From JABSOG01 sp965277695 (GTDB lineage Bacteria > Pseudomonadota > Gammaproteobacteria > Enterobacterales > Alteromonadaceae), in NCBI GenBank assembly GCA_965277695.1, contig CBDIDQ010000067.1, positions 35,918-99,917 on the forward strand: 64,000 nucleotides of DNA, in the 5' to 3' direction. Both the position numbers and the translations under genes were made by a program. Shown here piece by piece: positions 1 to 8,006 of the stretch. The stretch's first letter is position 1; every line of letters begins with the position of its first letter. The notes under the pieces are model-generated. The model was not told the DNA's origin and did no database searches. It was given only the letters and a program-made list of their open reading frames with translations.

Positions 1-204
1 AGGTGGTGTTTTTTTGATTTGTTTACGAAAGTCTTTGCCACGACCGAATACGGTGACGGTAATGTTGGGGCAGACTACACTGATGTCTTGTTGCATGACT
101 TTGGCTCTAACATCTGTCGGGACAAAAACAAACAAATTATCCCCCCGTACTGGCAGTGCCAGCAACAGGTATAGAATAAACGTTAGGGTGTCTTTACAAC
201 GCAT
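1..204 (-). CDS. Exported protein, N-terminal part (runs off left edge)
   Basis: A reading frame starts with ATG at 204 on the minus strand and stays open to base 1 (68 codons). The start is preceded by AAAGGTCAATAA, a usable ribosome binding site. The first ~20 residues look like a signal peptide (basic start, leucine-rich core FILYLLLALP), so the product is probably periplasmic or secreted. The mature start (NLFVFVPTDVRAKVMQQ) resembles periplasmic solute-binding-type proteins, but the fragment is too short to assign a family. What is seen is an open frame, RBS and signal peptide; the function is unknown. Confidence 0.5.
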   Translation of the reverse strand, partial: MRCKDTLTFILYLLLALPVRGDNLFVFVPTDVRAKVMQQDISVVCPNITVTVFGRGKDFRKQIKKTPP

Positions 205-656
205 TTATTGACCTTTATTGGTGTTTGTGAATTTGCCACTTTTCAGTTTTAACGATCTTCAATGATCGTAGCAGTGGTCACCGGGTTTACGCCAATAATG
301 GCCGCTAAATTATCAACATACTCGGGCTTATTGGTGACTCTGCTTGGACTTATGCGCTTTGTTGTTGGCGTCAATTGACTCCATAGCGGTGGGTAACTAC
401 TGGTAATTATCGGTCGCTGGATCTACACTGGTTGTCAGCTGTAATGATAAAGGCAAACTCAGTGAAAGCTGGGGACGCAAAGCTTCTGGTCTAAGGGGTC
501 GTTTTAATCCTATGATTGCAGAGCCGCCAACTTACATTTCAAGCCTTCTGGCTTGGCGTTTAAAATGACGCATTTGTAATGACGAAAATTATCCTGTAAA
601 GCAGCTATAACCCTCGTTGAGTAGTCGTTTACTCATGTTTTCAGGAGTGTATTATT
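205..656 (-). other. Gene-poor stretch with a decayed minus-strand frame
   Basis: No intact gene. On the minus strand a readable frame (about 525 to 394) and then another frame ending at the TAA near 250 (last residues VTTATIIEDR) look like one broken coding sequence with a frameshift. It may be a remnant of a gene upstream of the exported protein. No family recognised. Confidence 0.25.
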
Positions 657-860
657 GTGAACACCATTGTAACTTTTTTTGTAAATGGCAGTGCCAATTC
701 TGCTATGAATTCCACTATAAATAGTTCTGTTTTATCCAAACCCTCAAACAAGCCCATACTCAGACCGCCAATTTATCGCACCAGAAAACCCAACCATTTG
801 AAATGGCTGGTGTTTACGGTTGTTTTTGGCTTGTTTGCGACTTTAGTTAGCGCCGTTTAG
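657..860 (+). CDS. Small putative membrane protein
   Basis: A 67-residue frame starting at GTG 657, with a good Shine-Dalgarno sequence (CAGGAG) about ten bases upstream. The N-terminal half is Ser/Asn-rich and the C-terminus has one hydrophobic segment (WLVFTVVFGLFATLVSAV) after a basic stretch, consistent with a single-pass membrane peptide. Not recognised as any family. It lies alone between the decayed stretch and the first copy of a 172-bp direct repeat, so it could also be a chance frame. Confidence 0.35.
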   Translation: MNTIVTFFVNGSANSAMNSTINSSVLSKPSNKPILRPPIYRTRKPNHLKWLVFTVVFGLFATLVSAV

Positions 861-879
861 TGCAATTTAGAGGTTAACG

Positions 880-1051
880 GTGGGCAACGCTTCGCTATGC
901 AAACCTCGCTTCGCTATTCAAATCTTGCCACCCTACAAAGCCTGCAAGCCCATGGGTTATTGATAACCTTTAACAGACAGTCTTTGGTAGGGTAGGCAGT
1001 GTGTTTTGCCTACCGTGAATTCAATGATAAACCCGATGATTTGTCGACAGG
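880..1051. repeat. 172-bp direct repeat, copy 1 (downstream of hipA)
   Basis: Nearly identical over its length to 2786-2958. It begins GGTGGGCAA, contains a CTTCGCTATGC segment, the run CCATGGGTTATTGATAACC and a hairpin GGTAGGCA...TGCCTACC (991-998 / 1007-1014), and ends TCGACAGG. The two copies flank the hipBA module in the same orientation. Confidence 0.85.
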
Positions 1052-1069
1052 GACTTTATTTTGTGGTTT

Positions 1070-2341
1070 TCAATCTGATAATTGCTTAGTCATATCTTTG
1101 ATCACGCCATGGATGATTTGTCGTAAATGCCTTAATTCACCGGCATGTGGTCTACTATCCGTCTGAGTCTTTACTATTGCATCGTACAATGTGCTAGCCC
1201 GGTGATTTATGTTTGTCACCATTTCAGTAATTGCTTTGTCCAAAAAACGCTTTTTTAAACCTATTGCTTCACCAAATCGAATTAACTCGGCGACTGTAAC
1301 TTGATTAAAATATTGGGCGTTACCAATGGGCCAACTGAGTTCTGCTTCACCCCATTTTCCCGGTTCGTGATAGACGGTTGTTGATAACAGATCGTAATGA
1401 GGTGTTAAGGTGTTACCTTGTGGTTGGCAAAAAACAGACAGGTTTTTAAGGTGGGCATCGCCATTGCCAACCAGTGTGTTAAACAACATCCATTTGAAAA
1501 TCGCTTGTCTGGTCAGCGCTTTAACACGGCACAAATCTATCAGGCGATTCAGATTTTTTATCGTGCTACCGGTATATTTTGCCCAACCGACAACAGAGAG
1601 TAACTGGCAGCCATCCAGAGTATGATCGCGTACTAACGCTTGCTCTGCTTTTTTAGTGCGGTCGAATCGTTCAATAATAAAAATTGGATCCGGCACCTGC
1701 CTGAAATAGGTTAGAGGCACATTCAGGCCACAGTCTTTTGCCAATTGCATCACAAACCATTCATTAACCGCTGTATGCGGATAATGTTCAGGGTGACGGT
1801 GATCAGGTTTTAGTATATGCGTTGATAATGTATTGCCAATGGGTTCGAATAAATGGCCATCACGATAAATTACCGCCATTTTATGTTGTGCACCAGCCAA
1901 TGACATCCGCTTGGCATGAGGGGAAGACAGGGGAGCGATGGGGAGTCGGCCAATTCGTTGGTTCAGTTCAGCAAATGTCAGGGATAACTCACCACGATTG
2001 GTGATGGTTTCATCGGCCTTTAAAAGCGTTAAAGCACCTGCCGATTCTTGGCCGTAATAAGCTAACAGGGAAAATGAATCTGTATGTTCAAAATCCTTGT
2101 CTTGCGTTAGTACTGCCCTAGCATTTTCTTCAGGCAGTAAATTATCAAAAAACCACTGTACAGGTCGTAATGAAGCACCATCAACAATCGGGTTTGCCGA
2201 GCGTAATAACGCGGGTGACAAATCAAACGAATCAGCGCTGGTGAGCCAATTATCGTCATAATGAAATGACCATAGTTCCCGGTTTTCATTTACCCGGCCA
2301 ATGAGCTGATGGTTAAACCACACATTTAAACTTCGGCTCAT
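1070..2341 (-). CDS. hipA: HipA-family serine/threonine kinase toxin
   Basis: HipA toxins phosphorylate cytoplasmic targets (glutamyl-tRNA synthetase in E. coli), stalling translation and producing persisters. The 423-residue product has the usual order: N-terminal couple-HipA domain (about 1-100), the nucleotide-loop motif SLAGAQHK (147-154), the catalytic motif GNGDAHLKN (Asp295) and the Mg-binding YDLLS (Asp317). All key residues are present and length is close to E. coli HipA (440), so it should be active. The start ATG overlaps the end of hipB by 4 bases (ATGA), giving translational coupling. It is expected to be neutralised and autoregulated by HipB. The module is bracketed by two 172-bp direct repeats. 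Confidence 0.93.
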   Translation of the reverse strand: MSRSLNVWFNHQLIGRVNENRELWSFHYDDNWLTSADSFDLSPALLRSANPIVDGASLRPVQWFFDNLLPEENARAVLTQDKDFEHTDSFSLLAYYGQESAGALTLLKADETITNRGELSLTFAELNQRIGRLPIAPLSSPHAKRMSLAGAQHKMAVIYRDGHLFEPIGNTLSTHILKPDHRHPEHYPHTAVNEWFVMQLAKDCGLNVPLTYFRQVPDPIFIIERFDRTKKAEQALVRDHTLDGCQLLSVVGWAKYTGSTIKNLNRLIDLCRVKALTRQAIFKWMLFNTLVGNGDAHLKNLSVFCQPQGNTLTPHYDLLSTTVYHEPGKWGEAELSWPIGNAQYFNQVTVAELIRFGEAIGLKKRFLDKAITEMVTNINHRASTLYDAIVKTQTDSRPHAGELRHLRQIIHGVIKDMTKQLSD

Positions 2342-2625
2342 TTGCCCGACTCTTCATCGTCCGGGTGAGCAGTTAAATTCATCATAACTTCATTTAATTC
2401 GTCGCTGTCGAGGGGGACATCTAAATGGATATGAATACCCAATTCGTCACATAATGCGAAAACACTGCCAATATTCACTTGGCTTTTACCTTTTTCAACG
2501 TCGCCGACATAGACATGACTGCGATCAACCATATCCGCTAAATCTTCCTGGCGTATCTTCTGGGATTTGCGCACCGCTTTAATTAAATGGCCTAATGTCG
2601 CTACCGAATCTATTTTAACTTGCAT
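2338..2625 (-). CDS. hipB: HipB-family antitoxin, XRE-type HTH
   Basis: A 95-residue protein with a Cro/C1-type helix-turn-helix (about residues 12-65: LGHLIKAVRKSQKIRQEDLAD then VGDVEKGKSQ) and an acidic C-terminal tail. It is the first gene of the hipBA operon and overlaps hipA by 4 bases. HipB proteins bind HipA and repress their own promoter. Three copies of the pseudopalindrome CTAAGC-N4-GTTTAG directly upstream (2653-2767) are the obvious candidate operators. Start ATG at 2625; the preceding bases (ACAGGTGGAAT) give a plausible RBS. Confidence 0.9.
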   Translation of the reverse strand: MQVKIDSVATLGHLIKAVRKSQKIRQEDLADMVDRSHVYVGDVEKGKSQVNIGSVFALCDELGIHIHLDVPLDSDELNEVMMNLTAHPDDEESGK

Positions 2626-2652
2626 ATTCCACCTGTTATTTCAGTTAAAATT

Positions 2653-2767
2653 CTAAGCTATGGTTTAGATATTAGTTATATTTTGGGTTTTAGTCAATGA
2701 ATCTAAGCTAGAGTTTAGTTTTTGTTATTTTGCTGGGCAAGATAGTAAGAGATAAGCTGTAGTTTAG
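2653..2767. promoter_or_regulatory. Three HipB operator candidates, ~50-bp phased
   Basis: Three near-identical sites: CTAAGCTATGGTTTAG (2653-2668), CTAAGCTAGAGTTTAG (2703-2718) and ATAAGCTGTAGTTTAG (2752-2767). Start-to-start spacing is 50 and 49 bp, close to five helical turns. Each is a pseudo-inverted repeat (CTAAGC/GTTTAG around 4 bp). Their place just upstream of hipB, and E. coli HipB's use of several spaced operators, suggest cooperative autorepression. Confidence 0.7.
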
Positions 2768-2785
2768 ATTTTTGGATAACTTCAT

Positions 2786-2958
2786 GGTGGGCAAGACTTC
2801 GCTATGCAAACCTTGCTGCGCTATTCAAATCTTGCCACCCTACAAATCCTGCAAGCCCATGGGTTATTGATAACCTTTAACAGACAGTCGTTGGTAGGGT
2901 AGGCAGTGTGTTTTGCCTACCATGAATTCAATGATAAACCCGATGATTTATCGACAGG
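2786..2958. repeat. 172-bp direct repeat, copy 2 (upstream of hipBA)
   Basis: Second copy of 880-1051, same orientation, with only scattered mismatches. It lies between the hipBA operators and the 3' end of the NACHT gene and contains the same GGTAGGCA/TGCCTACC hairpin. Confidence 0.85.
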
Positions 2959-2980
2959 TTTTTTTCAGCAAGCACCTGAC

Positions 2981-5218
2981 TTAAAATAAACGAACTTTCA
3001 CACCATTTTTCTCTAATTGGTCTTTTACTGCGGTATCCATTGCTTTGTCAGCATACAAAAATTGAAGGTTTTTTAAGGCGAGTAAAGGTTGATAGTTGTT
3101 TATTTTAATTTCGATTATCGTTAAAATGTCAAGCTGAGTTAAATTCTCCAAAACATTTAAATCATTGATAAAAGTTTTGTTTAACCACAATTGTTTAAGC
3201 TGAGTAACACGGTTTAACCATGAACAATCTTGCAATGCTAAAGGCCGAAGGTTTAACAAGGTACTGTTAACCACAGACTGTATTAATGTCTCCGGCTCAT
3301 GGGTAAATAAATTCTCCACCAGATTATTAATGACTGAAGGTTGGTTACACCGACTTTGCAAACAGCTGGCGGCTAAAGCCAATTGGCGGCTCAAGCGTTT
3401 ATTACCGGCCAGTTTTATCGCTGGGTTGACGATGATTTTGGCGTATAACACAACACTTTCAGGGGCTTCATCAGTCCAACCGAGAGTTTGCATTCGTTGC
3501 ATATTCTCAAACGGAAAAAGCCTATCCAGATGCTGTTCAATCACCCGGCGAGAGCGCCCGGTCAGTGAAAGTTCTTCAAATACCAGCTGCCAGATTTCAC
3601 CCCAGTCCGGATCGTCTACTGTGGAAAATAAATCCAAAGTAAATTTATCTTTCGGGTCGAGTTCTTGCAGTGAATTAGCGATAGCATAAGCGGCGAAGTA
3701 TTCCAAAAACGATAGGTGGCTGAAACCATAATACTCTTCGCCGTCAATTTGACCTTTGGGGATTAAAAAGCCAGTACGGGTTTTGATGTAATGGATCAAC
3801 TGCTGACTATGCATACTCAACTTGCCCATATCCACTGCCTCAGCTAACTGTAATTGTAAAAACTGGTCGAGTTCAGTTTCACTGAGCTGTAATTGACGTT
3901 CGGCTGTTATTTCTGGCTGTTGGTGTTGCAAGTCTTCAAGGTCATCTTCATCCATGTCAGTTAGGCTGGTTTGGCTAATGACCAGTTGACCCGCCTGCAT
4001 TTGCAGGGCGAGTTTGCCGAGCCAGTTTTTGATGTCTTGGTAATCGTATTCGTTGCTGAGTTGATTTTTGATTGAGCGGGCTCTGTCCATCGCGATCAGA
4101 TAGGTTTCGCTAATACGTTGATAGAGTTCGGCGCGACCGTTGGGTAATTCACCCCGTCGCCACTGGATAAAACAAATTAGGTTGAGCAATACGGGTATTC
4201 GCGATAGGGCATTGAGTTGCAGGCTGTATTGGCCAATTTTGCCGATGTCAGTGATAAACTTTTGCCGCTTTTCATCGTTGGGTGGTAAATAGTTTTTTAC
4301 CCAGTTAGTGGCAAACTGTTGGCGTTGCTCCGGGCTAAAAGGCGTCAGGTAATAATTGGCTGGCAAATGGGCTTGTTCATTGATTATTGACTCAAGCTGG
4401 TGTCTGTCGGCAAAGTGTTTCTTGTTTTGTGGTTCGTCGACATCAATTTGCCAAAAATCGACCGGGTTAAAACCCACCACACGGGAGGTCAGCAACAGAC
4501 GGGTTTTTGGCGTGCTGGTCAATAATTGCCGAAGTTGTTTGCTGAGCCAATGGGATAACGCGGGCGAGATTTCATCTAGGCCGTCGATTAGCAATAACAC
4601 CTGACCGGTGACCAACATTTGTTTTAGAGTATCTACTGCACCGGGTTTGTTAAACACCTGTGTTGCCAGTTGATCGCCTTGGGTGTTAAGGATTAATTCA
4701 ATAAAAGTGTCGTTGGTGAGTTCAGTGGCTACATCGGTTGGTTTAAGTTCTCGGGCGGTTAAGACCAGTGGAAAAAGTGGGCCGAGTTGTTTTTTGCCAT
4801 AGTTTTCATTCCAGTGGCACAACGAACAGACTAACCATTGGACTAAGGTGCTTTTGCCAACGCCCGGGTCGCCCAGCAGCACCAGCCTTGGATTATCGGC
4901 GATCACTCTGGCGACACTCATTAGTGCTTCTTCTTGATCATCGGTTGAAGGTGCAGAAGGTTCAGACTCTTGTTGTGCCAGTGTCTCGGGGGCTATTCTG
5001 TTTTGGCTGACTTTGGGGAAGACATAAAGTTGGTCGATATAAATCGAACCGCTGCCACCGTCTTCATCGTCCAGTGCCATGCCTTGATTATCAAGATAAC
5101 CAAATAATTTGACCGCACTACGGCAATAGCTGCTTAACGGAGTGTCATACAGCGCGAGAAATTCACTGCTATTGGCGGCTTCAAAGCGCGGTAATGGATT
5201 GCGTATTACAGTGGTCAT
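2981..5218 (-). CDS. NACHT-domain NTPase with C-terminal leucine-rich segment
   Basis: A 745-residue STAND-class ATPase. The central NACHT domain has Walker A GDPGVGKST (about 116-124) and Walker B VLLLIDGLDE; a helical winged region follows, and the last ~90 residues have leucine-rich spacing (LTQLDIL, LKNLQFLYA). The N-terminal ~100 residues are an unassigned domain. Bacterial NACHT proteins (bNACHT) with such C-termini act in antiphage defence, so an immune-sensor role is inferred; no toxic effector domain is obvious. It follows a KAP NTPase gene by 23 bp on the same strand, suggesting one operon. Start ATG 5218. Confidence 0.88.
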   Translation of the reverse strand: MTTVIRNPLPRFEAANSSEFLALYDTPLSSYCRSAVKLFGYLDNQGMALDDEDGGSGSIYIDQLYVFPKVSQNRIAPETLAQQESEPSAPSTDDQEEALMSVARVIADNPRLVLLGDPGVGKSTLVQWLVCSLCHWNENYGKKQLGPLFPLVLTARELKPTDVATELTNDTFIELILNTQGDQLATQVFNKPGAVDTLKQMLVTGQVLLLIDGLDEISPALSHWLSKQLRQLLTSTPKTRLLLTSRVVGFNPVDFWQIDVDEPQNKKHFADRHQLESIINEQAHLPANYYLTPFSPEQRQQFATNWVKNYLPPNDEKRQKFITDIGKIGQYSLQLNALSRIPVLLNLICFIQWRRGELPNGRAELYQRISETYLIAMDRARSIKNQLSNEYDYQDIKNWLGKLALQMQAGQLVISQTSLTDMDEDDLEDLQHQQPEITAERQLQLSETELDQFLQLQLAEAVDMGKLSMHSQQLIHYIKTRTGFLIPKGQIDGEEYYGFSHLSFLEYFAAYAIANSLQELDPKDKFTLDLFSTVDDPDWGEIWQLVFEELSLTGRSRRVIEQHLDRLFPFENMQRMQTLGWTDEAPESVVLYAKIIVNPAIKLAGNKRLSRQLALAASCLQSRCNQPSVINNLVENLFTHEPETLIQSVVNSTLLNLRPLALQDCSWLNRVTQLKQLWLNKTFINDLNVLENLTQLDILTIIEIKINNYQPLLALKNLQFLYADKAMDTAVKDQLEKNGVKVRLF

Positions 5219-5241
5219 GTTTGCTACCTGTCACTTATTAT

Positions 5242-6615
5242 TTATTGATTATACGCGGCAATTAAACTGTGCAGCAATTTACCAAAGGCGATTAAATCTA
5301 AGTCGCTTTTTGCTTCTTGAAAAACGTCCACCAAACGAAAAACTTCGAGCGCACTGGGGTGCCGGGTACTACCGCTGGTATTCGTACTGGGTTTGGTAAA
5401 ACCGGCAAAGGCTTGTTGGTCATAACCACCGGACCCGCCTTCCGGGTTACAATAAGCAATCAGGTCATTAATGAATATTTCGGAAATCTCCAGACGCTCA
5501 TAAATCAACGGATAGCTGACCGAGAAAACACTCAATACTAAAATAGCCAAATCGTAAATCGATTCTCTGTCAGCAAAGTTGTCGCCCACTAATGACTGTT
5601 TTTCTTCCAGCGTCAGTCGATAGAAACTAGCCATGCGGTTAGCCAGCATTTTCAATCGTCGTGGATTGGCGGGTAAACAATCAAACCGTTCAAATACGGT
5701 CTTTAATTCATCGAGGTTAACGGTATCAGCCATCAGCTGTTTAATTTGCGAAAGCACAAAACCATTACGTTGTTGCTGATTGGGAATAGGCAAACGGTGA
5801 GTGTCTTGACATAGCTTTTCGAGATATTCGACGCCATAAAACCCTTGGTCTTCAAGGTCCAACTCGTCTTTGGCTTTTTTACTCAACACCCCTTCAATTT
5901 GCTTCTGGTCAATGGCTAAAACCACGGTGCAGTTTGGAATATTTAAATAGAGTTTAATGCCCTCTAATAACTTCTCTGCGGCCTTGGGTTCACAACGGTC
6001 GAGGTCATCAATGAAAATCACCAATTTCTTGTTGCTGCCATCAGCGGCTTGTTCACCATCGTTGAGGATCACATCAATCGCTTTTTCTAGCGCATCATTG
6101 ATTTGGTCAGTGGCTAAACGGCTGAGCAGATTGTCTTTTTCGTACTTCTCGCCGATGTCTTTAATTTTGCCAACGCCTGACATACCTGTGGCACTTTTTA
6201 TCACGCCGTCAAACACTGATAATGCGCCAAAGACGGCAATTTTGGTTAGTTTGCCTGCGCTGTCGATAAACCCGGCGGTGGTCGAAAAATGATTTTTAAT
6301 GCAATGAAGCAAGGCGATAACAGGCACTGGTTCGTTTTGATAACGCCAAGCTTCAAACCAGATGCCGGTAATATCAGTGTTGTTTGGTGAGTACGATTGT
6401 TTGCTGCCAATGCCCGGCGGCTGTTGATTGGTCAGTGCTTTATAAAGTTGCGCCAAAGCCGAGGTTTTACCCGACCCCCAATAACCTGTAATTGACAGGC
6501 TTTTAGGAGAAGGTGAGTTGCGCACTTCATCGGCAACACGGCGGACAAACCCACCAATACCCAACTGGCTGTCCATGGTTGGCTGGTCATTGGTGCTGTA
6601 GTTGTTGTCGGCCAT
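5242..6615 (-). CDS. KAP family P-loop NTPase
   Basis: 457 residues with Walker A GYWGSGKTSA (about 43-52) and the KAP-type Walker B VIFIDDLDRCEP, which together identify the KAP family (often membrane-associated NTPases found in phage-defence contexts such as PifA). No strong transmembrane insertion is seen between the Walker motifs, only a weakly hydrophobic patch (TKIAVFGALSVF). It is first in a two-gene leftward unit with the NACHT NTPase 23 bp downstream. KAP plus NACHT suggests a two-NTPase defence module; that role is inferred. Start ATG 6615, with AAAAGGGAT upstream as RBS. Confidence 0.88.
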   Translation of the reverse strand: MADNNYSTNDQPTMDSQLGIGGFVRRVADEVRNSPSPKSLSITGYWGSGKTSALAQLYKALTNQQPPGIGSKQSYSPNNTDITGIWFEAWRYQNEPVPVIALLHCIKNHFSTTAGFIDSAGKLTKIAVFGALSVFDGVIKSATGMSGVGKIKDIGEKYEKDNLLSRLATDQINDALEKAIDVILNDGEQAADGSNKKLVIFIDDLDRCEPKAAEKLLEGIKLYLNIPNCTVVLAIDQKQIEGVLSKKAKDELDLEDQGFYGVEYLEKLCQDTHRLPIPNQQQRNGFVLSQIKQLMADTVNLDELKTVFERFDCLPANPRRLKMLANRMASFYRLTLEEKQSLVGDNFADRESIYDLAILVLSVFSVSYPLIYERLEISEIFINDLIAYCNPEGGSGGYDQQAFAGFTKPSTNTSGSTRHPSALEVFRLVDVFQEAKSDLDLIAFGKLLHSLIAAYNQ

Positions 6616-6641
6616 GTATCTATCCCTTTTTTGATTGTTAA

Positions 6642-6922
6642 GTAACTATTCAGTTTGTTGATGTCTTAAGGGGTTGATAGGCTTTTCAAGTCACTGGAGC
6701 CCTTCGTTCTTAAAAAAATAAAAAAATTTGACCACGGAGACACGGAGATACGGAGAAAAGCAAAGTCAAAAAAAGAACAAGCCCTTAAAACCATTATTGC
6801 TTTTGACCTTCTCCGTGCCTCCGTGTCTCCGTGGTGAATGCTTTTGCTTGTAAAGAACAAAGCGCTCCAGATACCTGAACAGCTCACCTGCCCGCATGAC
6901 GGTAGTCACACTGAATAGTTAC
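6642..6922. mobile_element. 281-bp palindromic MITE-like element
   Basis: Bounded by a perfect 13-bp terminal inverted repeat, GTAACTATTCAGT at 6642-6654 and its complement at 6910-6922. Inside, a second long inverted repeat (about 6731-6756 against 6808-6834) is built from ACACGGAG-type units, the widely scattered 'CACGGAGACACGGAG' palindrome of bacterial intergenic DNA. It encodes nothing convincing; the frame through it merely reads the palindrome. Together this looks like a non-autonomous palindromic element. A 12-bp match to the terminus recurs at 26924. Confidence 0.7.
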
Positions 6923-6936
6923 GCTATTAATTATAC

Positions 6937-7674
6937 TCACCCTTGCGCATTCAACGTCTGGCCACTCAATGCCACGCTATCTTTACCCATTAAATACAAA
7001 TAGGTTGGCATTAAATCCAGTGGAGTGGCTAATGTGTTGACGTCTTCGCCGGGGTAAGCTTTTGAACGCATCGGGGTTTTGGTGGCTCCGGGATTGATGC
7101 TGTTGAAGCGGATGCTGCTTTTTTCGTATTCGTCAGCGATTGTCATCATTAGACCTTGAGAGGCGTGTTTTGATACCGCATAAGGTCCCCAGAAGGCGTG
7201 ACCGCCAGTGGCAACGCCGGATGAGGTGAAGATCACTGAGGCATTTTCGGCGGCTTTTAACACTTCGATTAACGCTTGGGTCATTAAGAATTGGGCGGTG
7301 ACGTTAGTATGGATGACTTCATTCCAGCTGTTTTCTGAAATATGCTCTAGTGGGCTAAGTACACCAAGGGCGGCGGCATTGTGTAATACGCCGTCGAGGC
7401 AACCGAATTGATCTTTGATGGTGTTGGCCATGTCGGTGTAGTGTTTTTTTGTTGCGCCTTTGAGGTCTAGTGGCACGATGGCGGGTTCTGGATAACCCGC
7501 GTTGACGATTTCGTCATAGACTGCTTCGAGTTTTTTTACGGTTTTGCCGAGTAAGATCACAGTGGCACCATGTTCGGCATAGGTGAGGGCGGCTTGACGG
7601 CCAATGCCATCGCCAGCACCTGTAACAAGCAGGGTTTTGTTGATTAATAAATCGGTTGGGGCTGTGTAGTTCAT
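6937..7674 (-). CDS. yciK: Short-chain dehydrogenase/reductase, YciK-like
   Basis: 245 residues with the classical SDR layout: NAD(P)-binding TGAGDGIGRQAA near the N-terminus, the NAA motif (HNAAALG), catalytic Ser in IFTSSG and the YAVSK catalytic Tyr/Lys motif. The NPGATKTPMR C-terminal region fits the YciK group, a conserved gammaproteobacterial oxidoreductase of uncertain substrate. The frame can begin at TTG 7698, but neither start has a strong RBS; ATG 7674 (MNYTAP) is preferred because YciK homologues begin close to there. Monocistronic, leftward. Confidence 0.85.
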   Translation of the reverse strand: MNYTAPTDLLINKTLLVTGAGDGIGRQAALTYAEHGATVILLGKTVKKLEAVYDEIVNAGYPEPAIVPLDLKGATKKHYTDMANTIKDQFGCLDGVLHNAAALGVLSPLEHISENSWNEVIHTNVTAQFLMTQALIEVLKAAENASVIFTSSGVATGGHAFWGPYAVSKHASQGLMMTIADEYEKSSIRFNSINPGATKTPMRSKAYPGEDVNTLATPLDLMPTYLYLMGKDSVALSGQTLNAQG

Positions 7675-8006
7675 TATTGACTGAAAATGTTTGCTCAAAT
7701 TTGGCAGGAATACTACCCTTGTAATGATTAAAAATCACTAATTACTGACGTTATTCTGACGTTATTGAAGTGTCAGGGTGAATTAATGATGCTGCCATCG
7801 CGAACTTAAGCGTAAAAATTGGTGGCTTATTCTGTCGCTTTACGTTAATTTTAACTGGTCTAAGGTGTTGACTCTATAGAAGGCACCCTAATTACTACCA
7901 ACTAAAACTGTTGCCGATTAAACAATTACTAACTTCATGCATATCGCCATATTCATTTTGGCAGTATCGCATAAGAATAAAAAATATCAGGATTTGGGGA
8001 AAAACA
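7675..8006. other. Divergent intergenic region
   Basis: Lies between the divergently oriented yciK-like and volA-like genes and should hold both promoters. It contains a perfect 11-bp tandem duplication, CTGACGTTATT at 7745-7755 and 7756-7766. No small gene was seen. Confidence 0.5.

Noticed and set aside
6666..6887. 73-aa minus-strand frame (HHGDTEARR-type)
   Set aside because: It only reads through the ACACGGAG palindrome of the MITE-like element; this peptide is a well-known false gene call from such repeats.
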